NCBI GenBank assembly: GCA_033032175.1
Contig: CM065308.1
Coordinates: 21,323,590-21,387,589, forward strand
Direction: 5' to 3'
Origin: Saturnia japonica
Taxonomy: Eukaryota > Arthropoda > Insecta > Lepidoptera > Saturniidae
DNA: 64,000 nt
Position 1 is the stretch's first letter; every line of letters starts with the position of its first letter. The translations under genes were made by a program, and so were the position numbers. Under the pieces are notes generated by a model, which was not told where the DNA came from, did not search any database, and saw only the letters and a list, made by a program, of their open reading frames with translations. Below, piece by piece: positions 40,139 to 52,310 of the stretch.

Positions 40139-40865
40139 TTTTCAATAGTTCTTCTACAATCTAAATCGGTCCATAAACAAAGAAGTTCTTAATATATAAA
40201 CAAAGAAATATATTTATATAAGGTTGGGTAAAAAATGAAATCAAATATACCTATCACTGACATAAAATACGCAGTTAAAAGGATTTGTCCCTTAATTAGA
40301 TTATTTTGTACTAATTGGCTAATGAACGGCTGTGCACTAAGCATTGTATTTAAGTATAAGTTATTTACGTATCGATTTAATAATAACAAGGCTATGGAGG
40401 CCGAAATTTGAAATAAGAATTAGCAGAAAATGAACAATTCAAATACGAAACAGAAATGAAACAAAAAGTTACATAAATTTCTTCGCAAAAATAAAATTTA
40501 CTGTGGCGATGAAATTTTTACTACAATTCTTATACTGTCGAAACTCAGATGCTTGATTTGACCTAGTACTTTGTTACCGCTATATTCAAAAGAAAACAAC
40601 TCGCGCGCCACCTATTGTAAAACATTTTTCCTAATTCACAAACTTTGACAATCGTGCACTCAACAACTCACCAAAGTTACTTCGTTATTGAATGAATTAT
40701 TACAAGACAAAGAAACATTAAACATTAAATTTTGTTTATCTAATACTATCGAATAGTTTTTAAATACATATAGTAGCTTTATCTAGCTAATATTTTTTTC
40801 AAATCTGACTGATAGTTTCAAAGATTAGCGCGTTCAAACAAAATATTTTGAGCTTTATATCAATA
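40139..40865. other. No gene seen
   Basis: AT-rich spacer with short family D-like phrases near 40820 ('aaagattagcgcgttcaaac'). Confidence 0.35.
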
Positions 40866-41140
40866 CTAGCTGTGCCACACGGTTTCACCCGTGTTAATTA
40901 TAAACGACAAACATTACCAACGCACCCGTGTAGGCATTTTTTTGTACTTTGTGTAAAACTATCGACATTTTTATGAGGAATAAATTATTTTTTTAAATTA
41001 TAATATAACCTATGTTACTCGCTGAAACTGTAGCTTTATATTGGTGAAAGGAATTTTAGAATCGGTTCAGTAGTTTTTGAGTTTATCCATTACAAGCAAG
41101 AAATCAAATCTTTCCTCTTTATAATATTGGTATAGATAAA
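40866..41140 (-). repeat. Short repeat family D (antisense, diverged)
   Basis: Starts 'ctagctgtgccacacggttt'. The rest contains 'agaatcggttcagtagtttt' and 'cctctttataatattgg', a typical 5' end of such repeats read in reverse. Confidence 0.6.
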
Positions 41141-41149
41141 GAAGAGAAA

Positions 41150-43905
41150 TTACTTTATTTATTTTTATTTATTTAATTAAAGTAACATACAGCCATAACA
41201 TAAACATGTTTAAATATAATTTATACAAACAGGCCTACAGTACCATATATTCAAGTACATATATCTATACATAATTTTTCAAAAATCGTACCGTTGCAAT
41301 CATATTAAAAAAAAAACGAAATAAATTTAGAATTTAAATATCAACATTAAAATAAAAACATACAAGAGTTAAATTTATATTATATCATAACATGTCTTTA
41401 TTCAGCAAATCACGTACCTTCCTTTTATAAGATGATAACTTATTTGAAAATATGTCAACATCACTAAGAAATCTGTTATAGTAATAACAAGAACGTTGAA
41501 AGAAGAGTTTTTGAAATAATTTGTCCGACAAAAGGGAACATGAAATGTGTCCTTTGATCGTGCGTTTGATCGCGGTATTTTTAAAGAAATGTGTTCCAGA
41601 AGTGGAGAAGAATCTATATGGTAATTAATTATTTTATGTAAGAAGATTACATCAAGATATATCCTCCTATGTTTTAAGGATTGCATATTATGCCTGGAAG
41701 CACTTGTTTTAAAATCAATAAAATTATGACTAGTTCTATAATCGAGGGACTTTAAAAATCTGTTCTGTATTTTCTCAATCCAATCAATCTCAATGTGCAC
41801 TTCATATTGTGGGCTCCAAACTACACTTGCAAACTCCAGTATACTGCGAACATAGGCGTAATATAAGACTTTTAAAGTTTCTACTTTCTTAAAGGGTTTA
41901 CCCAAACGTAGTATTAAGCCGAGTTTGTTAAGAGCTTTAGAGACGATAGTATCTATATGAGGATTGAAGTGCAATCCTGAATCCAGAATGACACCTAAGT
42001 CACGAACTTCATTAACACGTTTAATTATATTCCCAGACAGTTCATAGTTGTAAATTAAAGGATTTCGTTTCCGTGTGAAAGAAATAATGTGGCACTTGTC
42101 ACTGTTAATAAATAATTGATTTGACAAGCAATATTCATTAAACATATTGAGATCATTTTGTAATTGCATACAGTCAGCCTCTGATTGAACGATTTTAATT
42201 TTTTTGTATCGTCTGCATAGAGTAAATAACAAGACTCCTTAAAACATGCCCCTATATCATTGATATACAGCGTAAATAGGAAAGGCCCAAGATGAGATCC
42301 TTGGGGAATACCGGAAGAAATCGCTAGAAACCTAGAACGATAACCTTTGAGTGCTACAGCTTGACTGCGGTTTCTTATATACGACTTAATCCACCTTAGA
42401 AGGTTACCGTGTATACCGACCCTTAATAACTAGTTCAGTAATATTGAATGATTTATTTTATCAAATGCTTTAGAGAAATCAGTATACACTGAGTCCACCT
42501 GATAGCCAGAATCGAGAGCTTTTGTAATAAAAGTAGTGTAACCGACTAAATTAGTGTCAACACTGCGTCCGCGAAAGAATCCATGCTGCTCAACAGTAAT
42601 ATGATGACAAATTTGTGTTGTTAATTCGTTAGTAATTATCTTTTCAAATAGTTTTGCAAAAACGCAAAGTTTTGAGATTGGTCTATAATGCTTAACATTA
42701 TGTTTATCACCTCCTTTTGGAATTGGAGTTATCAGTGCCATTTTCCAGACATTCGGAAAACATCCTTCAGTTAGTGACTTCGTAAAAATTATAAAAAGCG
42801 GCGAAGACAATTCTTTTGCAAGTCTTGACACCAAAATGGGGTGAACCTCATCAAAACCAGCACCTTTATTAGTGTCAGTTTGTTTTAATAGTTCGAACAC
42901 CATTTCTTGGGAAATATTAATAGTACCAATATCTACTAATGATAATGATGTATCATAGCATCTATGGTGAGTATCTTCGTGACGACTGGTTACAAACACT
43001 GAATTAAAATAATTATTAAACATATTGCATATTTCTTCACTATCGGTTGAAGATTGATTATCGTATATCATTTTAGCCGGTATATTGTTATCAGAGAACT
43101 TAGATTTAATGAAGCACCAAAAATACTTTGGCGATGTAGTAATTTTAGCCTCAGAAAACGAAATATAATTTCGATAGCATTCTGCTTCTAGGCATTTTTC
43201 TCTTCTACGAAAGATTTTAAATTCTACTAAGTCTCGATCATTTTTATATTTTTTCCAATTTGCATGAACTTTTAACTTTTCACGAATAAGTTTTAGTAAT
43301 GCTCGGGAATATCAAGGTGGATAATTTTTATTTAAATGTATTGGTTTCCTAGGGACAAATTGATCAATTAACTTATGCAACATGCAATAAAAATAAGTAA
43401 CAGCTTCTTCAGTTTTCAAACCACTAAGACATTGAACCCAATTGATATTTCCCAAACCCTTACTTTTATCTCTTCAAAATTAGCTGAGTGAAAGATATAT
43501 TTAAAACGGTCGACATCTTTAATGTATATCACCGAGGAAAAATTAATTTCTATTTCGAGAGATTTGTGATGCATGTCCTCAGGAGTGAGTGGTGAAGGAC
43601 AAGCTTTGACATAACAATTACTATTACTTAACACTAATTCAAGAATACGCTTATTAACATTATAACAACTGTTGTATTGTAAAGTATTGCTAAAATTCAT
43701 AAAATCGGATAAGATCGTTACTTTGTTAGAGTTAGCAGTATTTAATAACTTTAAATTAAAAAAATTCGTCACGGTCCCATTCCGCCTGAGATATATTATA
43801 GTCGCCCAACAATAAAAAGATGCTGTCACTTCTATCATTGTGCATTATTTCATATGAATTATCAAAAAAACGTTGTAACGATAGTAAATGGTTATTAATT
43901 ATTAG
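41150..43905 (-). mobile_element. 5'-truncated CR1/Jockey-group LINE
   Basis: On the minus strand this carries the second half of the endonuclease, the RT and a 3' UTR ending in (AAAT)-rich sequence (41155-41195). It begins abruptly within the endonuclease domain near 43905, typical of incomplete target-primed reverse transcription. Target duplication not identified. Confidence 0.75.
41402..43900 (-). pseudogene. LINE ORF2: partial endonuclease and reverse transcriptase
   Basis: From the 5' side: FLLLGDYNIS (endonuclease GDxN motif, about 43800), then a central linker with KYFWCFIKSKF, then RT motifs in the 213-codon frame ending at 42430: NKGAGFDEVHPILVSRL, YRPISKL, EQHGFFRGRS and VYTDFSKAFDKINHS. 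After a TAG at about 42430 the same frame has SSGIPQGSHLGPFLFTLYIN and the catalytic YADDT (42205-42219). A run of seven A immediately after YADDT marks a frameshift into the 276-codon thumb frame (RDLGVILDSGLHF). The gene has at least one nonsense mutation and two frameshifts. It is related to, but clearly different from, the 1-5 kb LINE: this one has YADD and no PHD ORF1. Confidence 0.8.
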
Positions 43906-44432
43906 TTAATATTAGTTATTAAGCTTATTAATTAAATTACTCACACGTGATAAAACTGAGTCGAAGATATGCGTCCACGCAAGCGACGTTGCAAGCGCTG
44001 CCAGCGCAAACAGCGCTCCTCCGCCGCTACAAGCCCACCGCCAACGCACAGTGCGCCCGCGCATCTTTTCACTAGCGTTCACCAGTTACTACAGAAAACA
44101 AAAACGCCATTTTAAAAACAAAAACCATGTCATCATGTTATTTCATCATCAAGAAACATGTGTATATGTATTTAGTAATCTGTGAATTTTTGGCTAACGA
44201 GTACAAAAATTAAGAAAAATGTCCCCTTATACATTCATGCCTAAATACCATCTCATTTATGAACTTTACATCCTGAATCACTACAATGTTTTTGACTGAA
44301 TGTGATAACCCAGAAAAATTACTAACTTTGAACATGTATTTAATTTTCCTTTCTATTTATCCTTATCTTCGCAGTATGCTTTCGATTCAGACATGTTCAT
44401 AATGTAAATGGTATTTGACATACAAACATACA
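43906..44432. other. No gene seen
   Basis: Includes a GC-rich patch at 43970-44080 (CpG- and GCGC-rich) of unknown origin. No domain-bearing ORF. Confidence 0.35.
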
Positions 44433-44600
44433 TCCCCGAAGAATTAGGCAGAGGTGTATTAAAGTACACCCACAGTTCGCCGTGTATGTTTTTTAGGTCC
44501 CATGTAATAGGGGGCGAGCCTATTGTCATTAATCAGGCATAAAGCTAAACTCCGAACTGCTATCTACTGACACTAGGCTAATACCTAATAGGCTGCCCTC
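44433..44600 (-). repeat. tRNA-derived SINE, family C (antisense, head missing)
   Basis: 'aggcagaggtgtattaaagt', 'acccacagttcgccg' and 'taatagggggcgagcctatt' are the reverse of the 53.55-kb copy. The tRNA-like head is absent. Confidence 0.7.
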
Positions 44601-44924
44601 AAAACTAGTAAGTATAACTTATAAGACAAAACTCGTCTTCATGCAGTGAGATCTTATAAAGCCAATGACGAGAGTAAATTAATCAAAATTGATGTATCCG
44701 GTTCTCAACAGGGAATTCTGACAATATTATTAACATACAATAGGTTTAGGCACGACCTAATCTGAAAATGGCTATATAAGAAAGAACTAATAAAAAAATA
44801 CATTCACGCTCCACACCTTTAGGGGTAAGCTGTGTAGTCTCTCATCAAATGGTTCTTGTTGTCCAGTACCTCTTTGGATAAAAAGTCGACTTTTTTAATA
44901 CAGTCTTAGCAACATCATGTTTTA
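44601..44924. other. No gene seen
   Basis: No recognisable coding or repeat structure. Confidence 0.3.
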
Positions 44925-45170
44925 TACAAGTAAGATGGCAAGCAAGCGTACGGCCCGGTTAATAGTAAACGGCTACCGTGGCCTATAGGCGCTTCTAACT
45001 AGCGCATTGCCGACTTTGGACCACCCTTCACCAAGGAACTCTGGAAACCCTACACTCCGCAGGGACAAAACACAAGGTTATTTGACTAGGATCTTCTGTA
45101 GGGCGGAAGTATTTCATAGTCGGGCTTCCCCCAAGTAGGTAGAAACCTCCAAAAAAAATTCTTTGCGCTC
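44925..45170 (+). repeat. Interspersed repeat family B
   Basis: 'aagatggcaagcaagcgtac', 'gcctataggcgcttctaact' and 'acacaaggttatttgac' are the sense form of the copies at 36.3 and 47.1 kb. Confidence 0.65.
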
Positions 45171-45947
45171 TATCTGAACTATAAAATGGATTATTTATTG
45201 TCATTTTGTAAAAAAATATACCGGGAAAACGTTCGGAGCTAGTAATAAATAAATTGCATAGACAAACATTCCTATTAAGTTAACAGATAACGTTATGTAT
45301 AATAAATAAAAGTAAAATGGTTATAGATAAAATATTATATTGACGTGTTTTGTTTGTTTGTCTGTAGGTCAACAAACCCTGATATCTGTTATTGTTTTAA
45401 AATTTGTCTGAGCATAATTATTAATTATTGTGTCACAAAATAATTTATTAATCATGTACATTTTCTATTAACTAGTAACATTACATAAATCAGTTAACGG
45501 CATCTTGAGGATATATAAAAACTGAAGGGCCATAACTAAGATGTTTTTATAAGTGGAGATCCGTTACCCCCGCTTTATTTTGGAATTATAAAGTCAGGTA
45601 ATTGCCCGACATTTTATTAGTCACGTGTTATCCAGTGTCGCGGTTGCACGTCGATACAACTTAAAATATATATTCATTTTGTTCTAACAATAAAAATAAG
45701 ACATAATGTCTTTCATATTCTTTCCCTTTTTTTATAGTTTCTATGTACAGTTTTATTACGCTGTTTTTAGTACAATGATGTTGGCGTATGACGCGTCTAT
45801 ATATGAAATGTCATTGGGCCTTAACTGCTTCACCGAAATTTGTGGATAACACAGAATGTATTCAACTATTATACTATTGGTCGGATCCACTCGGTCAACA
45901 TCGTGTGACGTCCTTTTCTGTTCACCTCATGAGCTCATTGTAGTCTG
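45171..45947. other. No gene seen; AT-rich
   Basis: No ORF or known repeat recognised. Confidence 0.35.
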
Positions 45948-46078
45948 TCATTTTCAATAATCCATCTAACCACTGTTGTTGTTACTGAAGCTAAGCATAA
46001 GCTTACCAAAATATACATATTTCTATCGTTACTTAGTAACAAAAACAGTGGTTAGATAGATTATTGAAAACGGCCGTT
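45948..46078. repeat. Short hairpin MITE
   Basis: Left arm 'ttttcaataatccatctaac' then 'cactgttgttgttact'; the right arm is its reverse complement with a few changes ('agtaacaaaaacagtgg', 'ttagatagattattgaaaa'). About 36-bp arms separated by about 50 bp. No coding content. Confidence 0.65.
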
Positions 46079-47124
46079 AATGTAGAAGTGTGAATGCTAG
46101 ATAAAATCTTATCGCCGGGCAGAAATTAAAAGATAGTATTAATGGTAGGTGCCTTGGTAAAACGCCTCTATTTTGGTTATATTTAAATATTTAAAAAATG
46201 ACTTTGACTAAGGAACGACTAAGTTTCAAAGTTTGTTCAATAGATCAAGCTATATTTTTTTTTGCGTAATGCAATTTAAACTTAAATAAAAATACAACCA
46301 CACGATTCCCTATGGATTACTCGACTCTATGGTCCTGTGATTGAACGCAAACTGTATCAATGGACGGATGACGGTCGACGGATATGACGCTAATGTTTAT
46401 ACAAGATCCTTGATTCGTGCTTCAAAAATCGCTTATTAACAGATATCGGAATATCGAAGAATAGAGGGAAATACCTACGAATGCAAATACACGTTCGTCT
46501 TTATCTCTATTCGTCAAACACCAGCGAACGTGAAGATTGGCTCTAAGGGTTGTAGGTGCGAGTTTCGATTGCGAGACCACCACCATTATACTTATTTCTG
46601 CTAATGCTGTATTGCGGTTCGTAAGATATCATTGGCCCCATGCACTAACAGGAGTCTTTCCAATTCATTACCTACTCAAGAGTGTCGACTAGCGACCTGT
46701 GATACATTTTGGTCATTTTTTTTTGTTTTTTTCATTAAATTGTCACGATTTAATCAGACAACAAAAAGTTATAAAAGTTTTTAAAAAATACAACTTTTTT
46801 TTGCATCTCTCTGTCGTCCACGCTAGTACCGTTTTTATCTAATTCGCATAATATCTTTATGCTGAATTAATTTCAAATTTATTGTATTATATGACTGCTC
46901 CGCCTAAACTATTTAAAAGTATAATAAAATAAATAAATAAATTAGACAAATAGAGGAGCTAGATAAGAAACGGACATTAATTTGAACATTAAATAATATA
47001 TCTATAAAGATTAATATCGTAGCATACATGATTATGCAAGTAAATCATTTAAAAAATGTATTTTTCATATTGAAAATCAGTTGTTGCCATGTATATACCA
47101 GATATTAGACAAATAATTTTAATC
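46079..47124. other. No gene seen; AT-rich spacer
   Basis: Nothing recognisable beyond A/T homopolymers. Confidence 0.35.
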
Positions 47125-47410
47125 TTATGAACAATAGAGGTAGGGGCTGTAGGGCACAGAACAATTTCTTTGGAGATTTCTTGGGCAGTCCGTCTGGTGG
47201 AATATATATATACCTACCCTACTGAAAATAGCAGCCAAATAACCTTGTGTTGTGTTCCTGTGGTGAGTTGGGTTCCCAGAGCTCCTTGAGGAATGGGGTT
47301 TCGAGGTCGGCGACGCGCTAATGATTCCCATGTTGTTACAAGCGTCTATAGGCTACGGTTGTCGCTAAACATCAAGCGGGCCGTACGTTGGTTTGCAACT
47401 TTAGTTGTAC
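47125..47410 (-). repeat. Interspersed repeat family B (antisense)
   Basis: 'aaataaccttgtgttgtgtt', 'cccagagctcc', 'ataggctacggttgtcg' and 'aagcgggccgtacg'. Close to the 36.3-kb copy. Confidence 0.65.
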
Positions 47411-48374
47411 AAGTCACTTGGCGTGATGGTAACCAATATTCCTATACCTATATTGACGGTGTTCTAACGTGTGCAGTCACGTCAGCGATCAACCTGCTCA
47501 TAATAGGACAGAACAATTAAGCCTCCCGCCACTCTGATTACATGTGTTTACCGGATTAATGTTGTTCTAGCTGCGATCGGCCAGGAGAATATATTTATTT
47601 ATTTGAACACTTAGATAATACAATAATAATAAACATACACTAAACCAAAAATAGACATAGAACATTGCTTAGTGCTACTATAATTAAAAGTGTAGACTAC
47701 ATGATAAATATAATATAACGAGAAACGAAGAGATAGCAAATTCAAAGGTAACAAACAAATAAAAGACTTAAATTCATATATTAATACGTGAAGCAAAAGC
47801 TTTTGGTACCATTTTAAGCGTATTGCGTGCACGGAACACTATGAAAATTGGCATGGTTAACGTTTATATGGAGAAGCAGTGTAGAAAGCTAAAGTATATC
47901 TATAATATCTGTTACTAAAATATTAAATTAAATAAATTAATACTGCGAATCCTAAAACGACCAGTGCCGTTAAACTTAGACCCCCCAAAATATTGACATT
48001 GTCACTCAACGAAAAGTGACAGCAAGTGATGTAGATAATACTACTCATTATTTATAAATACTGTAAATGTCAAACAGAAAATAGTCTATGATCAATAAGT
48101 CGTAGGTCGAATTTCGACCTTAGGGCGATCGCTAGTTCTAATAAATGTTAACTACTGGAACAACATTACTCTTCTAACTGAGCAAAATATTTCCTGATTG
48201 CAGGAACGTCATCATGTAAAATGTTCTAGCTTGTTGGATTTGTGGAGTATGTGTTGTGGAGTATGTGCTATGGGAGCATCATACCCCATGTTAGAGAGCA
48301 TTCTTTAATAACAAATAGGTTAAAACTAGTTGGTCACTAGTAGGCAGAATTAGACAGCTTTCAATCTGGTGGTA
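47411..48374. other. No gene seen; possible LINE tail
   Basis: 'tatttatttatttgaacact' at 47590 resembles the (AAAT)-type tail of the 41-kb LINE read in reverse, followed by sequence without motifs. The remainder is unassigned. Confidence 0.3.
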
Positions 48375-48560
48375 GCGCATTTACTAAAGCCTGCCTGGCT
48401 AGCTACCACGCTCTCAAGTGGAAAATCTGTCGCTAAGAATTTATAGGTACGTTCCAGTGTCTGCACGTCAAAGCCACTTCATTTAGGTTCAGCGTGTTAC
48501 CATTTTGTGCCACATCGATGCTTAACCTCAGATGAACTTGTGACCAAATGCTAAAACTAT
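48375..48560 (+). repeat. SINE family A body (sense)
   Basis: 'gcctggctagctaccacgct', 'ctcaagtggaaaatctgtcg' and 'acgttccagtgtctgca' are the sense form of the family A body. The tRNA-like head is missing. Confidence 0.55.
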
Positions 48561-48587
48561 AAGTTTTTCTATTCTTTGTAGGTCTAA

Positions 48588-49190
48588 CGGTATGGTCACG
48601 TGATGTTAAGTGACGATGTAGCCTAAGATAATGATGATACTCTAAGCATAGTGCCGGAATGGGCTCCCAAGCACAATCAGCACAATGTAAATACTAGAAA
48701 TAGAGATAAATTAGTCGTACCGTGTTTTAGACTTAGTAAGACTAATAAAAGTTTTTCAGGTAATAGTGTTAGGTTCTATAACAAGATCCCGAAGCACATT
48801 ACTGATTTGCCGGACAAAAAGTTCAAGGACCATGTCAAGCAGGTTTTACTGTCAAAAGATTATTATAGGGTGGATCATCACGTGAATAATAGTGATGTCT
48901 GGAAGTGACTCCCTCTTTGTGTATCCACTAAAATATTATTATTGTTTTATATTAACACTTTTGTAGAGATGGCGAAAAAAGATAAACCCGATCGAGTTTC
49001 TTACCGGTTCTTCTCGATGTGAGTGATGTTTTCCGAACCGGCAGTAGTGTTTTGACGTTCATAAGTGCCTTCTTAGGGCGTAAATTGAATAAAGATTATT
49101 TTGATTTTGAACAACGGAATACACCTAGAAGTGCTTTGTAATAGATTTTCCATTTGAGGGTGATAGCTATTTAGCAGCCGCCTTATTAAG
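48588..49190 (-). repeat. SINE family A (antisense) split by a LINE
   Basis: The segment 48588-48661 ('taagtgacgatgtagcctaa', 'gggctcccaagca') and the segment 49112-49190 ('cggaatacacctagaag', 'attttccatttgagggtg') are consecutive parts of family A as seen at 26.1 kb. They are separated by the LINE family F insertion. Confidence 0.6.
48662..49111 (+). pseudogene. 5'-truncated LINE family F: ORF2 C-terminus and 3' UTR
   Basis: Encodes NTRNRDKLVVPCFRLSKTNK, then RFYNKIPKHITDLPDKKFKD, ending at TGA 48906-48908: the C-terminal tail of a CR1/Jockey-group ORF2. The 3' UTR contains 'cgttcataagtgccttctta' and ends 'aataaagattattttgattt'. The sequence begins mid-gene, so it is 5'-truncated. The same tail with HKLVVPCFRLNATNKSF occurs at 59.66-60.30 kb on the minus strand. 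Confidence 0.75.
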
Positions 49191-49554
49191 AGAACTCAGA
49201 AGAACTTAACGAAATGTAATAATTACCTACAGGATAATTTTTAACAAAAAAGAAAACCGGCTTTAATTATTTTTAGAAGTTCCCTGGTGTATCTTCAAAG
49301 TTGAAGATCCAATACCAATGAAATTAAAATGGGACTATCCTTGAGATATCAACCAAAAAAAGAATTATCCAAATCGGTTCATAAGCATTAAGTTACGGCT
49401 GAACATCCATAAAAAAAGAAAAATATACATTTCAAATTGAGAACCTCCTCCTTTTCTTGAAGTCAGTTTAAAATAACAATATTAAGTAGGACGACAAGGT
49501 TCTACGCTATCTTAGTAATGGCCACGCCGCATGTCTTTTGTCTTATCACGCTAT
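49191..49554. other. No gene seen
   Basis: AT-rich. Contains a phrase ('gaagttccctggtgtatctt', 'atgaaattaaaatgggac') also present near 39880-39920, so a further low-copy repeat may lie here. Confidence 0.35.
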
Positions 49555-49725
49555 TAATGCGCATGTCCGTCGGGCCAGACAGGCATTAGAAAATATCCTA
49601 CAACCATGCCATGATTTCATAACTAAGTTATCCATCACCGGAAGCTTAGGCTCATTGCAGGGATTCGAACTCACTTCGATCGACACGATATCTGAACACG
49701 CTGAGCCATCATTAAATGAAAACCT
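49555..49725 (-). repeat. tRNA-derived SINE, family A (antisense, with head)
   Basis: The minus strand starts 'gatggctcagcgtgttcaga' (A box) and has 'gagttcgaatccctgcaatg' (B box). This is the clearest polymerase III head of the family in this window. Confidence 0.7.
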
Positions 49726-49751
49726 GTAACTAGGTCGTTTGTGTGAAGTAA

Positions 49752-51356
49752 CTACACACATCAAAAAAGTCTAAGCAACATGGGTGATATTACAAATTTT
49801 TCCATTTATATTAATTAATTTCTAAATATTTACTCAAACAAAGTGCGTAGGTAAGTAAACTTTTTTGTTATTGATGACATACTGGCTGGTTGTAAAAAAA
49901 ATATTTGATTATGTTTTGTTTTTTCATAAAATTCAAATGACTGCGAATTTGTTTGAATTTAAGTGCGATTTAATTGCTACGTTTAGTCTTGATTTTAAAA
50001 TTTTACCAACCATTTAAATAAAGTTAGCGATAAAATTGAATTTTTAGATATTCTTTACGTCTTGAAGCGACGTCATTTGATGGCAGATGAAATGCAAAGA
50101 GCTGTAGGGATGTTGCAAGCGGGAAGTAATCAATTTCAGGTATCTCGACATTTTGGCATTCATAGAAGTGTTATTTGTCGTCTTTGGCAGCGCTACAATA
50201 ACACAGGAGAACCCGCTGAACAGCATCCAGACCGTAAAGGGAGTACAACCACTCGGCAAGATCGGTACATACAACTGACTGCAAGACGCCAGCCGATGTT
50301 AACCGCTCGAGAGATAAGTTTGAGGCTACAAATTTCAAGTGGTGTTGATGTAAGTCATCAAACTGTGCGAAATCGACTGCATGAGTACGGCCTACGAGCT
50401 CGATGCCCAATCAGGTGCCCACCGATACGTCACGGGAATCGCGCTCGTCGATATGAATGGTGTAGAGAACGCATAACATGGATCCAGGAACAATGGGATA
50501 AAATTATGTTTTCCGATGAGTCGCGATTCGGGTTTAAGCCTGATACAAGAAGGGTGCGAGTGTATCGTTGGCCCGGAAATATTGAAAGGCTCAGGTGCGT
50601 TCAGGAAGTTCATCCATACAGCGGCTCAACATTTATGTTATGGGCGGGTATTATGAAGAACAGGCGAACTGAGCTCGTTTTTGTAAATGGAAACATGAAT
50701 GCTGAAAATTACACTGAGGATATTCTCAGACCTTATTTCTACCCATTTGCACAAACCTTTGGCTCCGATTTTAGGTTAATGCATGACAATGCGCGTTCAC
50801 ATACAGCTCGGCGAACCAGTGAATACTTTGCAACGGAGAACATCCAGGGTATTGCCCTGGCCTGCACAATCGCCAGATCTCAACCCCATCGAGCACGCAT
50901 GGGGCATGCTCCAGAGACGTGTTTTGAAGGACTTGGACGGAGCGACAACAACCCAACAGCTGAAGGATTTGCTACAATTCCATTGGGAGCGAATACCGCA
51001 AGATGACATAAACAGTCTCATTAATTCAATGAATAATCGTTGCCGACAAGTTCTGAATAGCAGAGGAGCCCATACTTTGTATTAAATTGTTCTATTCTTT
51101 CACAATAAATACATTTTCTTTAGAAATTTCATTTTGTAAGAAAAAAGTTTAGTTTTATGTATCTTAGTTTCTACAGTATATTCTAATATTGTTCATTTCT
51201 GTTATTAAAAGAACTTATAAAGACAACAGCTGTTATTTTTACATCATAGAACCCTAAAGATATTATTTTAAAAATAAAATACAACGTTATAATGTGAAGA
51301 ACCATCCTAAAATTTAAATTAGTACATGTTGCTTAGACTTTTTTGATGAGTGTAGT
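49752..51356 (+). mobile_element. Tc1-like DNA transposon with TIRs
   Basis: The TIRs CATCAAAAAAGTCTAAGCAA at 49759 and the same sequence reversed at about 51348 extend to about 31 bp with one or two mismatches (ACTACAC/ACTACAC outer part). TA is present at both junctions. The ~1.6-kb length with a single transposase gene fits the Tc1 family. It lies 25 bp from a family A SINE. Confidence 0.8.
50080..51085 (+). pseudogene. Tc1-like transposase with one frameshift
   Basis: ATG at 50080. N-terminal paired-type helix-turn-helix (MADEMQRAVGMLQAGSN, VSRHFGIHRSVICRLWQRY) and second helix-turn-helix (LTAREISLRLQ, SHQTVRNRLHEYGL). Catalytic triad: IMFSDESRFG (Asp, residue 146), LMHDNARSHTAR (Asp, residue 236), then, in the next frame, LPWPAQSPDLNPIEHAWGML with the Glu about 34 residues later (DD34E). 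The frames meet near 50845-50860, so one small indel splits the gene. Otherwise no stop is seen to TAA 51083-51085. The transposase would excise the element and insert it at TA sites. Confidence 0.85.
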
Positions 51357-51375
51357 ACTTTAGTATATCTATATC

Positions 51376-52003
51376 TATAAAGCTGACGAGTTTGTTTGTT
51401 TGGTTGAACACGCTAGTTTAAAGAACTTCTGGTTCGAATGGAAAAAATGTTTTAGTGTTATATAGCCCATTTATCGAGGAAGGCTATAGGCTATATAACA
51501 TCACGCTACGACCAATAGGAGCGGAGCATCAATGAAAAAATTGCAAAACGGGGGAAATTTATTCCTTTTAAGAGCTTCCACTGCGTGCGTTGCGTGAATG
51601 GTTAAAGTTCACAGCAATCGTTGTAACGGAATTGTTTCTCTTAAAAAGTTCTAAAAAAAGTCTGCGATAGCATATGTCTAACTTTTAAAGTTTACTCAAT
51701 ATAACCTTTTTTATGGTAAAAAAAATGGTTCTAAAATAATGAATTATTTGCGATGGTGTTTTTATATTCGTAGTATTAATCCTTATCGAAATAAATACGT
51801 TATTCATCACAAATATTTAAATTTGAACAAAATTGCCCTTTAAAGTAATTTATTTAAATGAATATCTTAGAAGATATCACAGTTTTAAAATAACTCCACA
51901 GCAAAATAATTATCCAGTACCGCGAACGCATTTTTACTTTGTGCAGAATAATGTGGGAGGCGGGCAATACCGATAATACAGTGTTTATGACTTACTCTCT
52001 CCT

Positions 52004-52045
<42 letters not shown>

Positions 52046-52076
52046 GACGCAGAAGAAGTTGAGCGAGTCAGCTAGT
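51376..52076 (+). repeat. Short repeat family D, long copy 1
   Basis: Starts 'tataaagctgacgagtttgt', shares 'tatataacatcacgctacga', 'caataggagcggagcatcaa' and 'gggaggcgggc' with 61418-62047, and ends 'gttgagcgagtcagctagtt'. No ORF. Confidence 0.8.
52011..52041 (+). repeat. (CT)n microsatellite
   Basis: About 15 CT units within the family D copy. The sister copy at 61.99 kb has only a short 'tctctctct'. Confidence 0.9.
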
Positions 52077-52270
52077 TATTAATAAATTAATATGTCTTAC
52101 AAGGTCAAGTATAGACACTTATATTATGATTAAGTAATCCACTCAGATATCTCCGGGGATTCGCGAGCTCGGAGCCTTATTGTATTGACCTCGGAGCTTT
52201 GTGGGTATTGATTCTATTATTTATTAGATTAAACTATAAAACTGGAATATATAAATAAGTTATATAATAT

Positions 52271-52310
52271 ACTAGCTGTGCCCGCAGCTTCTTCTGCATG
52301 GTATATTTCG
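52271..52310 (-). repeat. Family D terminus remnant
   Basis: 'actagctgtgcccgcagctt' is a reversed 3' terminus; no further homology recognised downstream. Confidence 0.4.
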
